From Zunongwangia sp. ESRF-bin46 (GTDB lineage: Bacteria; Bacteroidota; Bacteroidia; Flavobacteriales; Flavobacteriaceae), in the NCBI GenBank assembly GCA_002631855.1, contig NTLF01000017.1, positions 558,001-622,000 of the forward strand: 64,000 nt of DNA, read 5' to 3'. The translations under genes were made by a program, and so were the position numbers. The notes under the pieces were generated by a model. It was not told the origin of the DNA. It saw only the letters and a list, made by a program, of their open reading frames with translations, and did not search any database. Within the stretch, counting starts at the first letter, position 1. Each line of letters begins with the position of its first letter. Of this stretch, positions 16,054-24,441 are shown in pieces.

Positions 16054-16086
16054 TTTACTAACTAACCAAACCAAAAAACTTTAAAA

Positions 16087-16617
16087 ATGGAAAACAATAA
16101 AGCTTCTGTTAAAAAAATAGGCCTTAACTATGGCCTTATCCTGGCCCTATTAACTATAGGTGTTTCTGTTATTGTATATGTGATAGGAATGCACTTAGAA
16201 CAGCCTTGGTGGCAATCTGCATTGAACTTTGTATTTATGACCATCTGTATTATTTATGGCTTAAAAGCTTTTAAAAGTGGCAGTGGAGGCTTTATGACGC
16301 TTGGAGACGCCATTAAAACAGGATTATTAATTTCGTTAATCGCAGGAATAATCGGTTCTATTTTCACATACTTGTTTATTACTGTTATTGAACCCGACTT
16401 TATTCCTCAAATGCTAGACATTACTAGAGAAAAAATGGTTGAGCAAAACCCTAATATGACTGAGGAGCAAATGGAAATGGCCATGGGAATGACCGAGAAG
16501 TTTATGAGCCCTTGGATTATGTTTGCAATGGGGCTGATTGCTTCACTTTTCTTCGGATTTATAATTTCATTAATAGCTGGGTTAGTTATGAAGCAGAACC
16601 CTCCTACTCACGAATAA
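16087..16617 (+). CDS. DUF4199 membrane protein
   Basis: The 176-residue protein has four hydrophobic helices (about 14-34, 41-59, 73-100 and 139-165) and a Met/Glu-rich loop between helices 3 and 4, the pattern of the Bacteroidetes DUF4199 family. The family often sits directly upstream of a dolichol-phosphate-mannosyltransferase-like gene, as here, with seven bases between genes. A supporting role in lipid-linked sugar handling is inferred only from that neighbourhood. Confidence 0.85.
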   Translation: MENNKASVKKIGLNYGLILALLTIGVSVIVYVIGMHLEQPWWQSALNFVFMTICIIYGLKAFKSGSGGFMTLGDAIKTGLLISLIAGIIGSIFTYLFITVIEPDFIPQMLDITREKMVEQNPNMTEEQMEMAMGMTEKFMSPWIMFAMGLIASLFFGFIISLIAGLVMKQNPPTHE

Positions 16618-16624
16618 AGATTAC

Positions 16625-17578
16625 ATGAATTTATCCATCGTTATCCCTCTTCTCAATGAGGAGGAATCCATAAAAGAATTATACCATTGGATTGCAAATG
16701 TTATGCAATCCAATGGCTTTTTATACGAGCTCATTTTTATAGACGATGGCAGTACGGACAATTCATGGAACATAATAGACGAACTTGCAAGGGAGCATAA
16801 AGAAATAAAAGCAATTCGATTTTTAAAAAACTTCGGGAAATCGCAGGCTTTACACGCTGGTTTTGCCCTCGCCATTGGTGATGTAGTTATCACCATGGAT
16901 GCCGATTTACAGGACGATCCAGAAGAAATTCCTGAGTTGTACAATATGATAATCAATGACGGTAACGATCTGGTTTCTGGATGGAAAAAGAAACGGTACG
17001 ACTCGGTTGTTTCAAAAAATATGCCTTCCAAAATTTTTAATTTTGCCGCAAGGAAAACTTCGGGAGTAAAACTACATGACTTTAATTGTGGTTTAAAAGC
17101 ATACCGAAACGAAGTTGTAAAGACTATAGAAGTTACAGGCGAAATGCATAGATATATCCCCGTATTGGCAAAAAACGCAGGGTTTAACAAGATAAGTGAA
17201 AAAGAAGTTCAACACCAAGCAAGAAAATACGGCACCACAAAATTTGGAGCCGAACGCTTTGTACGTGGCTTTTTAGATTTAATTACCATTTCGTTTTTAT
17301 CCCGTTTCGGAAAACGCCCAATGCATCTTTTTGGAGCTTGGGGAGCTTTTATGCTCTTTGTTGGGTTTTGTTTTGCATTATACTTAGGGATTGATAAGTT
17401 GTTTATCCACAAACAAGCTCGACTTTTAGCCGAACGCCCAGAGTTTTTCTTAGCCCTTACTGCAATGATATTGGGGACTCAACTCTTTTTAGCTGGTTTT
17501 TTAGGCGAACTAATCTTACGTAGTAAAAAGAACTCAAAAAACTACATTATTAAAGAACACCGAAACGTTAAAGAATAA
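16625..17578 (+). CDS. family 2 glycosyltransferase, polyprenyl-phosphate sugar synthase type
   Basis: It is expected to transfer a sugar from a nucleotide donor to a polyprenyl phosphate at the inner membrane, as GtrB, ArnC or dolichol-phosphate mannose synthases do. The GT-A domain (about 1-225) shows the nucleotide site IDDGSTDNS (39-47), the metal motif DAD (92-94) followed by LQDDPEEIP, and the late QHARKYGTTKFG stretch. Two transmembrane helices follow (about 234-256 and 271-297), the usual membrane anchor of the GtrB class. It follows the DUF4199 gene by seven bases and precedes a phosphohexomutase that may feed its donor pathway. Confidence 0.9.
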   Translation: MNLSIVIPLLNEEESIKELYHWIANVMQSNGFLYELIFIDDGSTDNSWNIIDELAREHKEIKAIRFLKNFGKSQALHAGFALAIGDVVITMDADLQDDPEEIPELYNMIINDGNDLVSGWKKKRYDSVVSKNMPSKIFNFAARKTSGVKLHDFNCGLKAYRNEVVKTIEVTGEMHRYIPVLAKNAGFNKISEKEVQHQARKYGTTKFGAERFVRGFLDLITISFLSRFGKRPMHLFGAWGAFMLFVGFCFALYLGIDKLFIHKQARLLAERPEFFLALTAMILGTQLFLAGFLGELILRSKKNSKNYIIKEHRNVKE

Positions 17579-17592
17579 CGAATTGGTTTCCT

Positions 17593-17600
17593 TATTTTTG
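17593..17600 (+). promoter_or_regulatory. -7 element before the phosphohexomutase gene
   Basis: TATTTTTG matches TAnnTTTG in the 40-base gap after the glycosyltransferase gene, 18 bases before the ATG at 17619. No clear -33 element is present. Confidence 0.45.
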
Positions 17601-17618
17601 CACTTTTAATAGTAACGA

Positions 17619-19337
17619 ATGATTTACGTAGACCCTACTATACTGGAACGCGTCAATAAATGGCTTACCCCCTTTTTTGACGATGAAACACAACACACTA
17701 TAAAAGAAATGATTGCCCACGACCCAGAAGGGCTGGAAGACAGTTTTTATAAAAACCTGGCTTTTGGTACTGGCGGAATGCGTGGTATTATGGGAGTTGG
17801 CGATAACCGAATCAACAAATATACCCTCGGAAAAAACACACAAGGACTTTCCAATTATTTAAAAGAGCAATTTCCCAACCAAACTATAAAGATTGCAATT
17901 GCCTACGACTGTCGTCATAACAGTAAAGAATTGGCACAGGTAGTTGCCAATGTTTTTTCAGCAAATGATATTGAAGTATATCTCTTTTCAGATTTACGCC
18001 CTACGCCAGAGCTTTCATTTGCAGTGAAGCATCTTAACTGTCAATGCGGAATTGTTTTAACGGCATCTCACAACCCACCGGAATATAACGGTTACAAAGT
18101 ATATTGGGAAGATGGAGGACAATTGGTGCCACCACAAGATGGCGAAATTATTGCTGAAATAAACTCTTTGGAATATTCTGATATTAATTTTGAAGCCAAT
18201 TCAGAAAAAATTCAACTAATAGATTCAAAAGTTGATGATGCTTTCGCTGAAGCGTCTATCAAAAATGGAAGTTTTAATACTTCAGAAAAAGCTAAAGACA
18301 ATTTAAAAATTGTCTTCACTTCGCTACACGGAACATCAATTACTATGATTCCAAGGGTTTTAGAAGAAGCTGGATATAAAAATGTTACTGTTGTAGAAGA
18401 GCAGGCCAAACCAGATGGCGATTTTCCAACAGTACAATCACCCAATCCTGAAGAACCTGCCGCATTGAAAATGGCGCTTGATGTTGCTGAAAAACAAGGG
18501 GCAGATATTGTTATTGGCACCGACCCTGATTGTGACCGTTTAGGAATTGCAGTCCGAGATTCTAATGGAAAAATGACGTTACTTAACGGCAATCAAGCCA
18601 TGGTTTTAAAAACTCATTTTTTACTCGAACAATACAAACAAGCAGGAAAGCTAAACGGAACCCAATTTATCGCTTCAACGGTGGTCTCTACACCCATGAT
18701 GCAGAAATTGGCCGAAAGCTATGACGTTATCTATAAAGAAGGCCTTACCGGCTTTAAGTGGATTGCCAAAATGGTAAAAGACTTCCCAGAACTTGAGTTT
18801 ATAGGTGGTGGTGAAGAAAGTTTCGGCTTTATGGTGAGCGATTTTGTACGCGATAAAGATGCGGTGACCGCTACCCTACTCGCTTGTGAAATTGCTGCTC
18901 AGAAAAAAGACGACGGTAGCAGTATGTTTGATTATTTACAATCCATTTATAAAGAATATGGAACGTATAGAGAACATTTGGTATCGTTGGTTAAAAAAGG
19001 AAAAAAGGGAGCCGAAGAAATTTCAGAAATGATGAAAACACTTCGTGAAGATCCTTTTACTGAAATAGCCGGAAGTAACGTGATTCGTTTTGAAGACTTA
19101 CAAAAACAAGAAGCTGTAACATTTCCTTCAAAAACAAAAGAAACGTTAGATATTCCAAAATCGAACGTATTGATTTATTACACTGAAGACGGTAGCAAAA
19201 TTGCGATGCGCCCAAGCGGTACAGAACCTAAAATAAAGTTCTATATGAGTGTGAATACCACTTCGAAAGATGACGATGTTTCAGAAGCGCTTCAAAATAA
19301 GATCGATAAGATCAGTACTCACTTAAAAATTAAGTAG
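17619..19337 (+). CDS. phospho-sugar mutase (phosphoglucomutase/phosphomannomutase)
   Basis: It interconverts hexose 1- and 6-phosphates through a phosphoserine and bound Mg2+. The 572-residue protein has the four-domain mutase layout: catalytic Ser150 in TASHNPPEYNGYK, metal-binding Asp302, Asp304 and Asp306 in GTDPDCDRLGI, the sugar-binding loop GGGEESFGF near 389-397, and the phosphate-binding loop RPSGTEPKIKFY near the end. Length matches the PGM2-like group (about 570-600), not the 450-residue AlgC/GlmM group. Glucose versus mannose preference cannot be decided. Its stop overlaps the start of the exporter gene by one base. Confidence 0.93.
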   Translation: MIYVDPTILERVNKWLTPFFDDETQHTIKEMIAHDPEGLEDSFYKNLAFGTGGMRGIMGVGDNRINKYTLGKNTQGLSNYLKEQFPNQTIKIAIAYDCRHNSKELAQVVANVFSANDIEVYLFSDLRPTPELSFAVKHLNCQCGIVLTASHNPPEYNGYKVYWEDGGQLVPPQDGEIIAEINSLEYSDINFEANSEKIQLIDSKVDDAFAEASIKNGSFNTSEKAKDNLKIVFTSLHGTSITMIPRVLEEAGYKNVTVVEEQAKPDGDFPTVQSPNPEEPAALKMALDVAEKQGADIVIGTDPDCDRLGIAVRDSNGKMTLLNGNQAMVLKTHFLLEQYKQAGKLNGTQFIASTVVSTPMMQKLAESYDVIYKEGLTGFKWIAKMVKDFPELEFIGGGEESFGFMVSDFVRDKDAVTATLLACEIAAQKKDDGSSMFDYLQSIYKEYGTYREHLVSLVKKGKKGAEEISEMMKTLREDPFTEIAGSNVIRFEDLQKQEAVTFPSKTKETLDIPKSNVLIYYTEDGSKIAMRPSGTEPKIKFYMSVNTTSKDDDVSEALQNKIDKISTHLKIK

Positions 19338-21160
19338 TGAAATATTTTAAAAAAATACTCAAGTATGCACAACCTTACAAAGGGTATGCTTGGATGAACA
19401 TCATTTCAAATATTTTTTATGCTTTGTTTGGAACACTGGCAATGGTCTCGCTATTTCCTATGTTATCAGTGCTTTTTGACAACACAAAACGCAGGGAAAC
19501 AGCCCCAAAGTGGGACGGACTTATTAATGCCAAAGATTATTTTGAAGAATACTTAAACTTTTTTGTAACTCAACAAGCTCAAGAGGGAACGCAAGATGTG
19601 TTAATTTTTATGGTCATTTTAGTAATAGGAATGTTCTTGTTAAAAAACCTGTTCGGGTATTTGGCAATGTACTTTATTACCTTTTTGCGAAATGGTGTTT
19701 TAAAAGACCTAAGAAACGATTTATATAAAAAAACCGTTGATTTACCTGTTTCGTTTTATTCTGAAAAAAGAAAAGGCGACACCATTGCCCGGATTACTAG
19801 TGATGTATTGGAAATTCAACATTCTTTTTTATCAATTTTAGAATTGATTGTTCGCGAACCGCTTACCATTTTGTTTGCCATTGTAGCGATGCTTCTCATT
19901 AGTGCTAAGCTTACTCTTTTCGTCTTTATATTTATTCCTATTTCGGGATTGATTATTTCAAGAATTGGGAAAAGTTTAAAAAAGAAATCTGATCGCGTAC
20001 AAAAAGAACAAGGATATTTTCTATCTATTTTAGAAGAAACCTTAGGTGGGTTAAAGATTATAAAAGGTTTTAATGCGGAAGGAATTTTCAATAGAAAATT
20101 TAATTCTTCTACTTCTCGGTTCTACAAATATTCAAACTCATTGGTTAATAGGCAAAACTTAGCTTCACCTACTAGTGAGTTTTTAGGCATCGTAGTTATC
20201 GCTGTTATTCTTTGGTATGGCGGACATATGGTCTTGGTTGAAAAAAGCCTTCAACCAGAATTATTTATCGTTTATATGGGACTTGCCTATCAAATTTTAA
20301 CACCCGCAAAAGCAATAAGCAAAGCAAGCTACGGCGTTAAAAAAGGAAATGCAGCTGCCGAACGTGTTCTGGAAATTTTAGAAACCGAATCGACCATTCA
20401 AGATCTTCCCAATGCAACCGAAAAAGAAGGTTTTAACGATAAAATTGATATACAAAACATATCCTTTAAATATGAAGACGAGTATGTTCTTCATGACTTT
20501 TCGTTGACAGTACCAAAAGGCCATACTGTCGCATTGGTAGGGCAAAGTGGAAGTGGAAAAAGTACAATAGCCAACTTATTGACACGTTTTTACGATGTAA
20601 ATAAAGGAGCTATCACCATTGACGGCATAGATATAAAGAGTATCTCACAAAAATCGTTACGCGGATTGTTAGGACTGGTTACACAGGACTCTATCTTATT
20701 TAACGATACTATTAAAGAAAATTTATTAGTTGCTAAAGAAACAGCTACCAATGAAGAAATTGAAGACGCTTTAAAAATAGCCAACGCTTGGGAGTTTGTT
20801 AAAGACTTACCAAAAGGAACAGACACCAATATTGGCGATAGTGGTAATAAATTAAGTGGTGGTCAAAAGCAACGATTGAGCATCGCTAGGGCTGTACTTA
20901 AGAATCCACCAATAATGATTCTAGATGAAGCCACTTCTGCCCTAGATACTGAAAGCGAAAGATTGGTACAAGATGCACTGGAAAAAATGATGCAAAACCG
21001 CACTTCTGTGGTTATTGCGCATAGATTATCAACCATTCAAAATGCCGATAAGATAGTTGTTCTTTCAAAAGGGAAAATTGTAGAGCAAGGCAAGCATACA
21101 GAATTATTAGCTAAAAAAGGTGTGTATCACAGTTTGGTTGAAATGCAGTCTTTAGCGTAA
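19337..21160 (+). CDS. ABC exporter, transmembrane plus ATPase (MsbA-like)
   Basis: The 607-residue half-transporter joins six transmembrane helices (residues about 15-325) to one nucleotide-binding domain. Visible ATPase motifs are Walker A GQSGSGKST (about 401-409), the signature LSGGQKQR (about 505) and Walker B IMILDEATSALD (about 525), followed by the switch His in VIAHRLST. It should work as a homodimer exporting a hydrophobic substrate, lipid A or a lipid-linked glycan being the natural guess beside a glycosyltransferase. It starts with GTG 19337 in a one-base overlap with the mutase stop, so the two genes are probably coupled. Confidence 0.93.
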   Translation: MKYFKKILKYAQPYKGYAWMNIISNIFYALFGTLAMVSLFPMLSVLFDNTKRRETAPKWDGLINAKDYFEEYLNFFVTQQAQEGTQDVLIFMVILVIGMFLLKNLFGYLAMYFITFLRNGVLKDLRNDLYKKTVDLPVSFYSEKRKGDTIARITSDVLEIQHSFLSILELIVREPLTILFAIVAMLLISAKLTLFVFIFIPISGLIISRIGKSLKKKSDRVQKEQGYFLSILEETLGGLKIIKGFNAEGIFNRKFNSSTSRFYKYSNSLVNRQNLASPTSEFLGIVVIAVILWYGGHMVLVEKSLQPELFIVYMGLAYQILTPAKAISKASYGVKKGNAAAERVLEILETESTIQDLPNATEKEGFNDKIDIQNISFKYEDEYVLHDFSLTVPKGHTVALVGQSGSGKSTIANLLTRFYDVNKGAITIDGIDIKSISQKSLRGLLGLVTQDSILFNDTIKENLLVAKETATNEEIEDALKIANAWEFVKDLPKGTDTNIGDSGNKLSGGQKQRLSIARAVLKNPPIMILDEATSALDTESERLVQDALEKMMQNRTSVVIAHRLSTIQNADKIVVLSKGKIVEQGKHTELLAKKGVYHSLVEMQSLA

Positions 21161-21180
21161 AAAAGTTAGTATAAAAAAAG

Positions 21181-21202
21181 AGAGCGGTTGGGGAACCGCT
21201 CT
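21181..21202 (+). terminator. terminator after the ABC exporter
   Basis: AGAGCGGTT, a GGGG loop and AACCGCTCT form a nine-pair stem followed by T7, 20 bases after the exporter stop codon. Confidence 0.9.
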
Positions 21203-21683
21203 TTTTTTGTTTAAATCACCATATTTGGGGCACATGGTGATTCACATAAGTAAGTTATATAATTCAAATATAAATTCTTTTTTTAATTCCACCAAGAAAA
21301 ATTGCATTTAATCTTTAAATAAGTGCACTTAATCGATTGTTTTATTTTTAATTACTTACAAATTCCTACAAGTATAATTACAAGCAGATTAATGAGAAGT
21401 TGATATTTAATAAATTAAAAAAACGGGTCAGCCCCCGCTTAGACCCGTTTTTAGCTCGTTTCTGTTATACTTGAGGCTTATAACAAAAACACACACATAA
21501 GTAGTGTTCCCCAAAATTAGTAATTATTTTCCTACAAAAAAATTATTTATGCATTTTATCGCAAAAATTTGTTTTTAATCGATTTTTTTGCGATTTATGA
21601 TTTAAATTTAAAAAAGGTAACTTTATCATTAAACCTTTTGCTTTAAAAAGGGTCTATATAATAATAGATAAACCTCTAAGTTT
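21203..21683. other. gene-free region with two further hairpins
   Basis: This 480-base stretch between the exporter terminator and the sigma-factor gene has no credible ORF. A 9-bp inverted repeat AATCACCAT/ATGGTGATT (21214-21222 and 21234-21242) lies at its start. A second terminator-like hairpin (21421-21450) lies in the middle, and the rest is very AT-rich, ending in the upstream region of the sigma gene. Since the exporter transcript should already stop at 21202, the second terminator suggests an independent short transcript. Confidence 0.5.
21421..21450 (+). terminator. isolated terminator-like hairpin
   Basis: AAACGGGTC pairs with GACCCGTTT around the 12-base loop AGCCCCCGCTTA, followed by TTAGC and preceded by seven A, so it could work in either direction. 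No annotated gene ends here. Confidence 0.6.
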
Positions 21684-22238
21684 TTGGTAACAGAGAACAA
21701 TTTAGTAACTGCTTTACAAGATAATAAGCATAAAGATGCAGCCTTTAGGGAACTTGTGTCTCAATACAAAGAACGGTTATATTGGCATATTCGTAAAATA
21801 GTATTGAACCATGATGATACAGATGATGTATTACAAAACACGTTCATTAAAATTTATAAAAACATTAATTCTTTTAAAGGCGATAGTAAATTGTACACCT
21901 GGATGTACCGTATAGCAACAAACGAGTCCATCACATTTATAAATAAACGAGCCAAACGGAAACAGGTTTCTTCAGAAGAAGTAAAAGAAAGTGCTATTCA
22001 AAACTTAACAAGTGATGTTTATTTTGAAGGAACTGCCATTCAGCTTCAATTGCAAAAAGCGATTGCCACGTTACCGCCTAAACAGCAATTGGTGTTCAAT
22101 ATGAAGTATTTTGATGAACACACCTACGAAGAACTTTCTGAAATTTTAGAGACTTCGGTTGGGGGTTTAAAAAGCAGTTACCACATTGCGGTAAAGAAAA
22201 TAACTGAATATTTAAAAGAGCATGAAACTACCTTTTAA
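21684..22238 (+). CDS. ECF-type RNA polymerase sigma factor
   Basis: The 184-residue protein has sigma region 2 (about residues 22-90, with DTDDVLQNTFIKIYKNINSF and YTWMYRIATNESI) and region 4 (about 122-178, with LPPKQQLVFNMKYFDEHTYE and the helix-turn-helix after SEILETSVGGLKSSYHIAVK). Regions 1 and 3 are missing, as in ECF factors. It starts with TTG at 21684; a stop codon lies five codons upstream and no ATG fits. The next two genes encode a membrane protein with anti-sigma features and a small secreted protein, a common Bacteroidetes ECF module. Confidence 0.92.
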   Translation: MVTENNLVTALQDNKHKDAAFRELVSQYKERLYWHIRKIVLNHDDTDDVLQNTFIKIYKNINSFKGDSKLYTWMYRIATNESITFINKRAKRKQVSSEEVKESAIQNLTSDVYFEGTAIQLQLQKAIATLPPKQQLVFNMKYFDEHTYEELSEILETSVGGLKSSYHIAVKKITEYLKEHETTF

Positions 22239-22315
22239 GATAACTTATAATCCTGTTTCACAAATAATTAAAGATCACAATGAAACCTTTTAGGTTTTTT
22301 ACAGTCAAAAGATAA

Positions 22316-22816
22316 ATGGACAAGCAAAAACATACACATGGGTTTAAAGCACCAGAAGGGTATTTTGAAGCTTTTGAAGAAAATCTCTTCGCAAAAATAG
22401 CTTCGGAAGAATTACCTAAAGAAACTGGCTTTGCTGCTCCAAAAGGGTATTTCGATTCTTTGGAAGACACTTTAATGAAACATCCTGAAATTTCAGGAAA
22501 AGAGACAAAAGTACGTTCTTTATTTGCTAACAAGAATTTAAAGTACGCAATTGCCATTGCAGCCTCTATTGTGTTAGTGGTTTTACTGTTCAATCAAAAT
22601 AAAACAATTGATTTAGACTTGAACTCGATCGATTATTTGGCTATTGAAAACTATATAAACGAAGGCGAGCTTGATTTTGATGTGTACGATGTTTCTACCA
22701 TGCTTTCAGAAAACGATGATAGCTCATTGTATTATGAAACCGAAACTATTTCCGAAGAAGATATGGAAAGTTACCTTTTAGAAACTGTTGATGAATCCAT
22801 TTTATTAGATGAATAA
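22316..22816 (+). CDS. membrane protein, probable anti-sigma factor
   Basis: The 166-residue protein has a cytoplasmic N-terminal part with a duplicated motif, GFKAPEGYFEAFEENL (about 8-23) and GFAAPKGYFDSLEDTL (about 41-56), then one transmembrane helix (about 80-96) and an acidic periplasmic tail rich in Asp, Glu and Tyr. Position after an ECF sigma gene plus topology (short cytoplasmic helical region, one membrane pass) suggests it holds the sigma factor at the membrane. No zinc motif (ZAS) is visible. The last codons overlap or abut the following gene, indicating co-translation. Confidence 0.75.
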   Translation: MDKQKHTHGFKAPEGYFEAFEENLFAKIASEELPKETGFAAPKGYFDSLEDTLMKHPEISGKETKVRSLFANKNLKYAIAIAASIVLVVLLFNQNKTIDLDLNSIDYLAIENYINEGELDFDVYDVSTMLSENDDSSLYYETETISEEDMESYLLETVDESILLDE

Positions 22817-22817
22817 T

Positions 22818-23267
22818 ATGAAAAATATACTAGTTCTATTGTTGTTGGTTACTTCGGTAACATTTGCTCAAAAAAGAGACAAAGAAGAATGGCATAAAAA
22901 GATAGATGCCTTAAAAACTGCTCATATTACCGAAGCATTACAACTTTCTTCTGCCGAAGCAGAAAAATTTTGGCCAGTTTATAATGTGTATGATGAAAAA
23001 ATGCACGATTTGCATAAAACTAAGAAAAAAGAGATCTATTCAAAATTAAAAGATGGAGTAGACTCTATGAATGACAGTGAAGCAAACACTCTAATTGACA
23101 AAGACCTACAATTAGAACAAAAAGAATTGCAATACCGAAAAGAATTGGTAGCCCAGCTAAAAAAAATAATTTCACCCGGTAAAATCATTAAACTGAAAAA
23201 AGCAGAAGATGATTTTACAAAAGAACTTTTAAAGCGCTATCGACAACGAAAAGATAGAAGAAAATAA
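22818..23267 (+). CDS. small secreted protein of the ECF sigma module
   Basis: A signal peptide (MKNILVLLLLVTSVTFAQ) precedes about 130 residues of charged, helical sequence (LQLSSAEAEKFWPVYNVYDE, then long Lys/Glu helices) ending RQRKDRRK. The LSSAEAEKFWPVYNVYDEK region resembles Spy/CpxP-like helical proteins of the periplasm; in flavobacterial genomes such proteins are often named sensor of ECF-type sigma factor. A chaperone or stress-sensing role is inferred from this position. ATG 22809 would add three residues and overlap the upstream stop; ATG 22818 begins the signal peptide directly and is preferred. Confidence 0.75.
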   Translation: MKNILVLLLLVTSVTFAQKRDKEEWHKKIDALKTAHITEALQLSSAEAEKFWPVYNVYDEKMHDLHKTKKKEIYSKLKDGVDSMNDSEANTLIDKDLQLEQKELQYRKELVAQLKKIISPGKIIKLKKAEDDFTKELLKRYRQRKDRRK

Positions 23268-23291
23268 TAATTGGTTGGTTTTTGTTTAGTT

Positions 23292-23325
23292 AAAAGGGAA
23301 CATATAATTTAATATGTTCCCTTTT
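23292..23325. terminator. bidirectional terminator
   Basis: AAAAGGGAACATAT and ATATGTTCCCTTTT form a 14-pair perfect stem between two convergent genes. Confidence 0.88.
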
Positions 23326-23330
23326 ACTTT

Positions 23331-24371
23331 TTATCTAAAAATAAGTTTGGCTATCTTATTGCTACCACTTGCAAAAGCAATGGAATCATTTACAAATTCA
23401 ACCGCATAAAACCCTTCTTTTGAGAGTTCCTGCCAAGTTTCTCCTTGATCGTTACTATACGATATCCCTGGGGAACCAACCGCTACCAAATCGTTTCCTT
23501 TTGTACCAGGCACAAATTTAACTGATGACCGGTAGCCAGGTCCTTTTCCGTTGCTCAACAAACTCCACGTTTTTCCACCATCTTTAGTAATGGCTTTGTT
23601 GCCTTCATTAAACTCTTTTTTATCCCAATCACCACCAAATATCACCCCAGTTTTAGCATCAAAAAAATCAACACTGTAAATTCCGGTCATGGCTTTTCCC
23701 TGTACTATGGGTGTATTAAAAACCTCCCAGTCTTTTCCTTTGTTTTTTGAATGAAATACCCGTGCCTGTTTTCCGCCTGTAACAATCCATACTTGATCTT
23801 TATATAGGGAAATATTACTGTTACTTGCCGCAAAAGCAGCCTCCCCTTTTTCTACTTTAGGAAGCTTATCACAAGAAAGTTTTTGCCAAGTATTTCCTCC
23901 GTCCCGGGTAACAAGTACAGACAAGCAATCATCTACCGGATCGCCCATGGCTATTCCTTCCTTATTGTTCCAGAATTTCATAGAATCATAAAAAACGGTT
24001 TCCCCACTTTCTGTATATACTTCCTGAATATTGGTTGCTTCGGTGCCATTAAACCCTATTTTATATAAAACGGCAGGATTTGCAATGCTTAACACAAAAG
24101 CCGCAGAATCGGTAGCGGCTATGGAACGGAAGTGCAACAGCGAATCTTCATATTTAATGGTTGCTAGTTTTGGTTGTTTATCATCAATGAGCCCTACAAT
24201 ACCTTTATTTGCAGCAAACCAAACCCTATTTTCGTCCAAGGGTTCAATAGCTCTAATGCTTAAACTGTCTATAAATATAGGTTCAATATCAACAGAAGTA
24301 AAATTTTTCGAATTATTTGATGTACAGGAGACTAAACCTACTAATAAAAGTAAAAAGGGGAAAAAGCGCAT
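23331..24371 (-). CDS. BNR/YCF48-like beta-propeller lipoprotein
   Basis: The 346-residue protein has a lipoprotein signal (MRFFPFLLLLVGLVSC, Cys16) and a beta-propeller built of sialidase/BNR-like repeats: the Asp-box pattern appears as VTRDGGNTWQKL, SKNKGKDWEVF, ITKDGGKTWSLL and SNDQGETWQEL. These resemble the plant and cyanobacterial YCF48 (photosystem assembly) propeller, a name often transferred to Bacteroidetes; here it only indicates fold. Flavobacterial relatives are sometimes called oxidoreductase without evidence. It probably sits on a membrane facing the periplasm or surface and binds a partner. Its promoter region overlaps that of the divergent methyltransferase gene. Confidence 0.82.
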   Translation of the reverse strand: MRFFPFLLLLVGLVSCTSNNSKNFTSVDIEPIFIDSLSIRAIEPLDENRVWFAANKGIVGLIDDKQPKLATIKYEDSLLHFRSIAATDSAAFVLSIANPAVLYKIGFNGTEATNIQEVYTESGETVFYDSMKFWNNKEGIAMGDPVDDCLSVLVTRDGGNTWQKLSCDKLPKVEKGEAAFAASNSNISLYKDQVWIVTGGKQARVFHSKNKGKDWEVFNTPIVQGKAMTGIYSVDFFDAKTGVIFGGDWDKKEFNEGNKAITKDGGKTWSLLSNGKGPGYRSSVKFVPGTKGNDLVAVGSPGISYSNDQGETWQELSKEGFYAVEFVNDSIAFASGSNKIAKLIFR

Positions 24372-24387
24372 ATATAAAATTTTTCGC

Positions 24388-24395
24388 CAAAAATA
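24388..24395 (-). promoter_or_regulatory. -7 element for the BNR lipoprotein gene
   Basis: On the minus strand TATTTTTG matches TAnnTTTG, 16 bases before the ATG at 24371. Confidence 0.45.
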
Positions 24396-24416
24396 AAGAA
24401 AACGACGGGATTATAA

Positions 24417-24424
24417 TACCTTTG
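24417..24424 (+). promoter_or_regulatory. -7 element for the rRNA methyltransferase gene
   Basis: TACCTTTG matches TAnnTTTG and ends 17 bases before the ATG at 24442. The divergent -7 element lies only 21 bases away. Confidence 0.55.
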
Positions 24425-24441
24425 CAATCCAAATTAAAACC

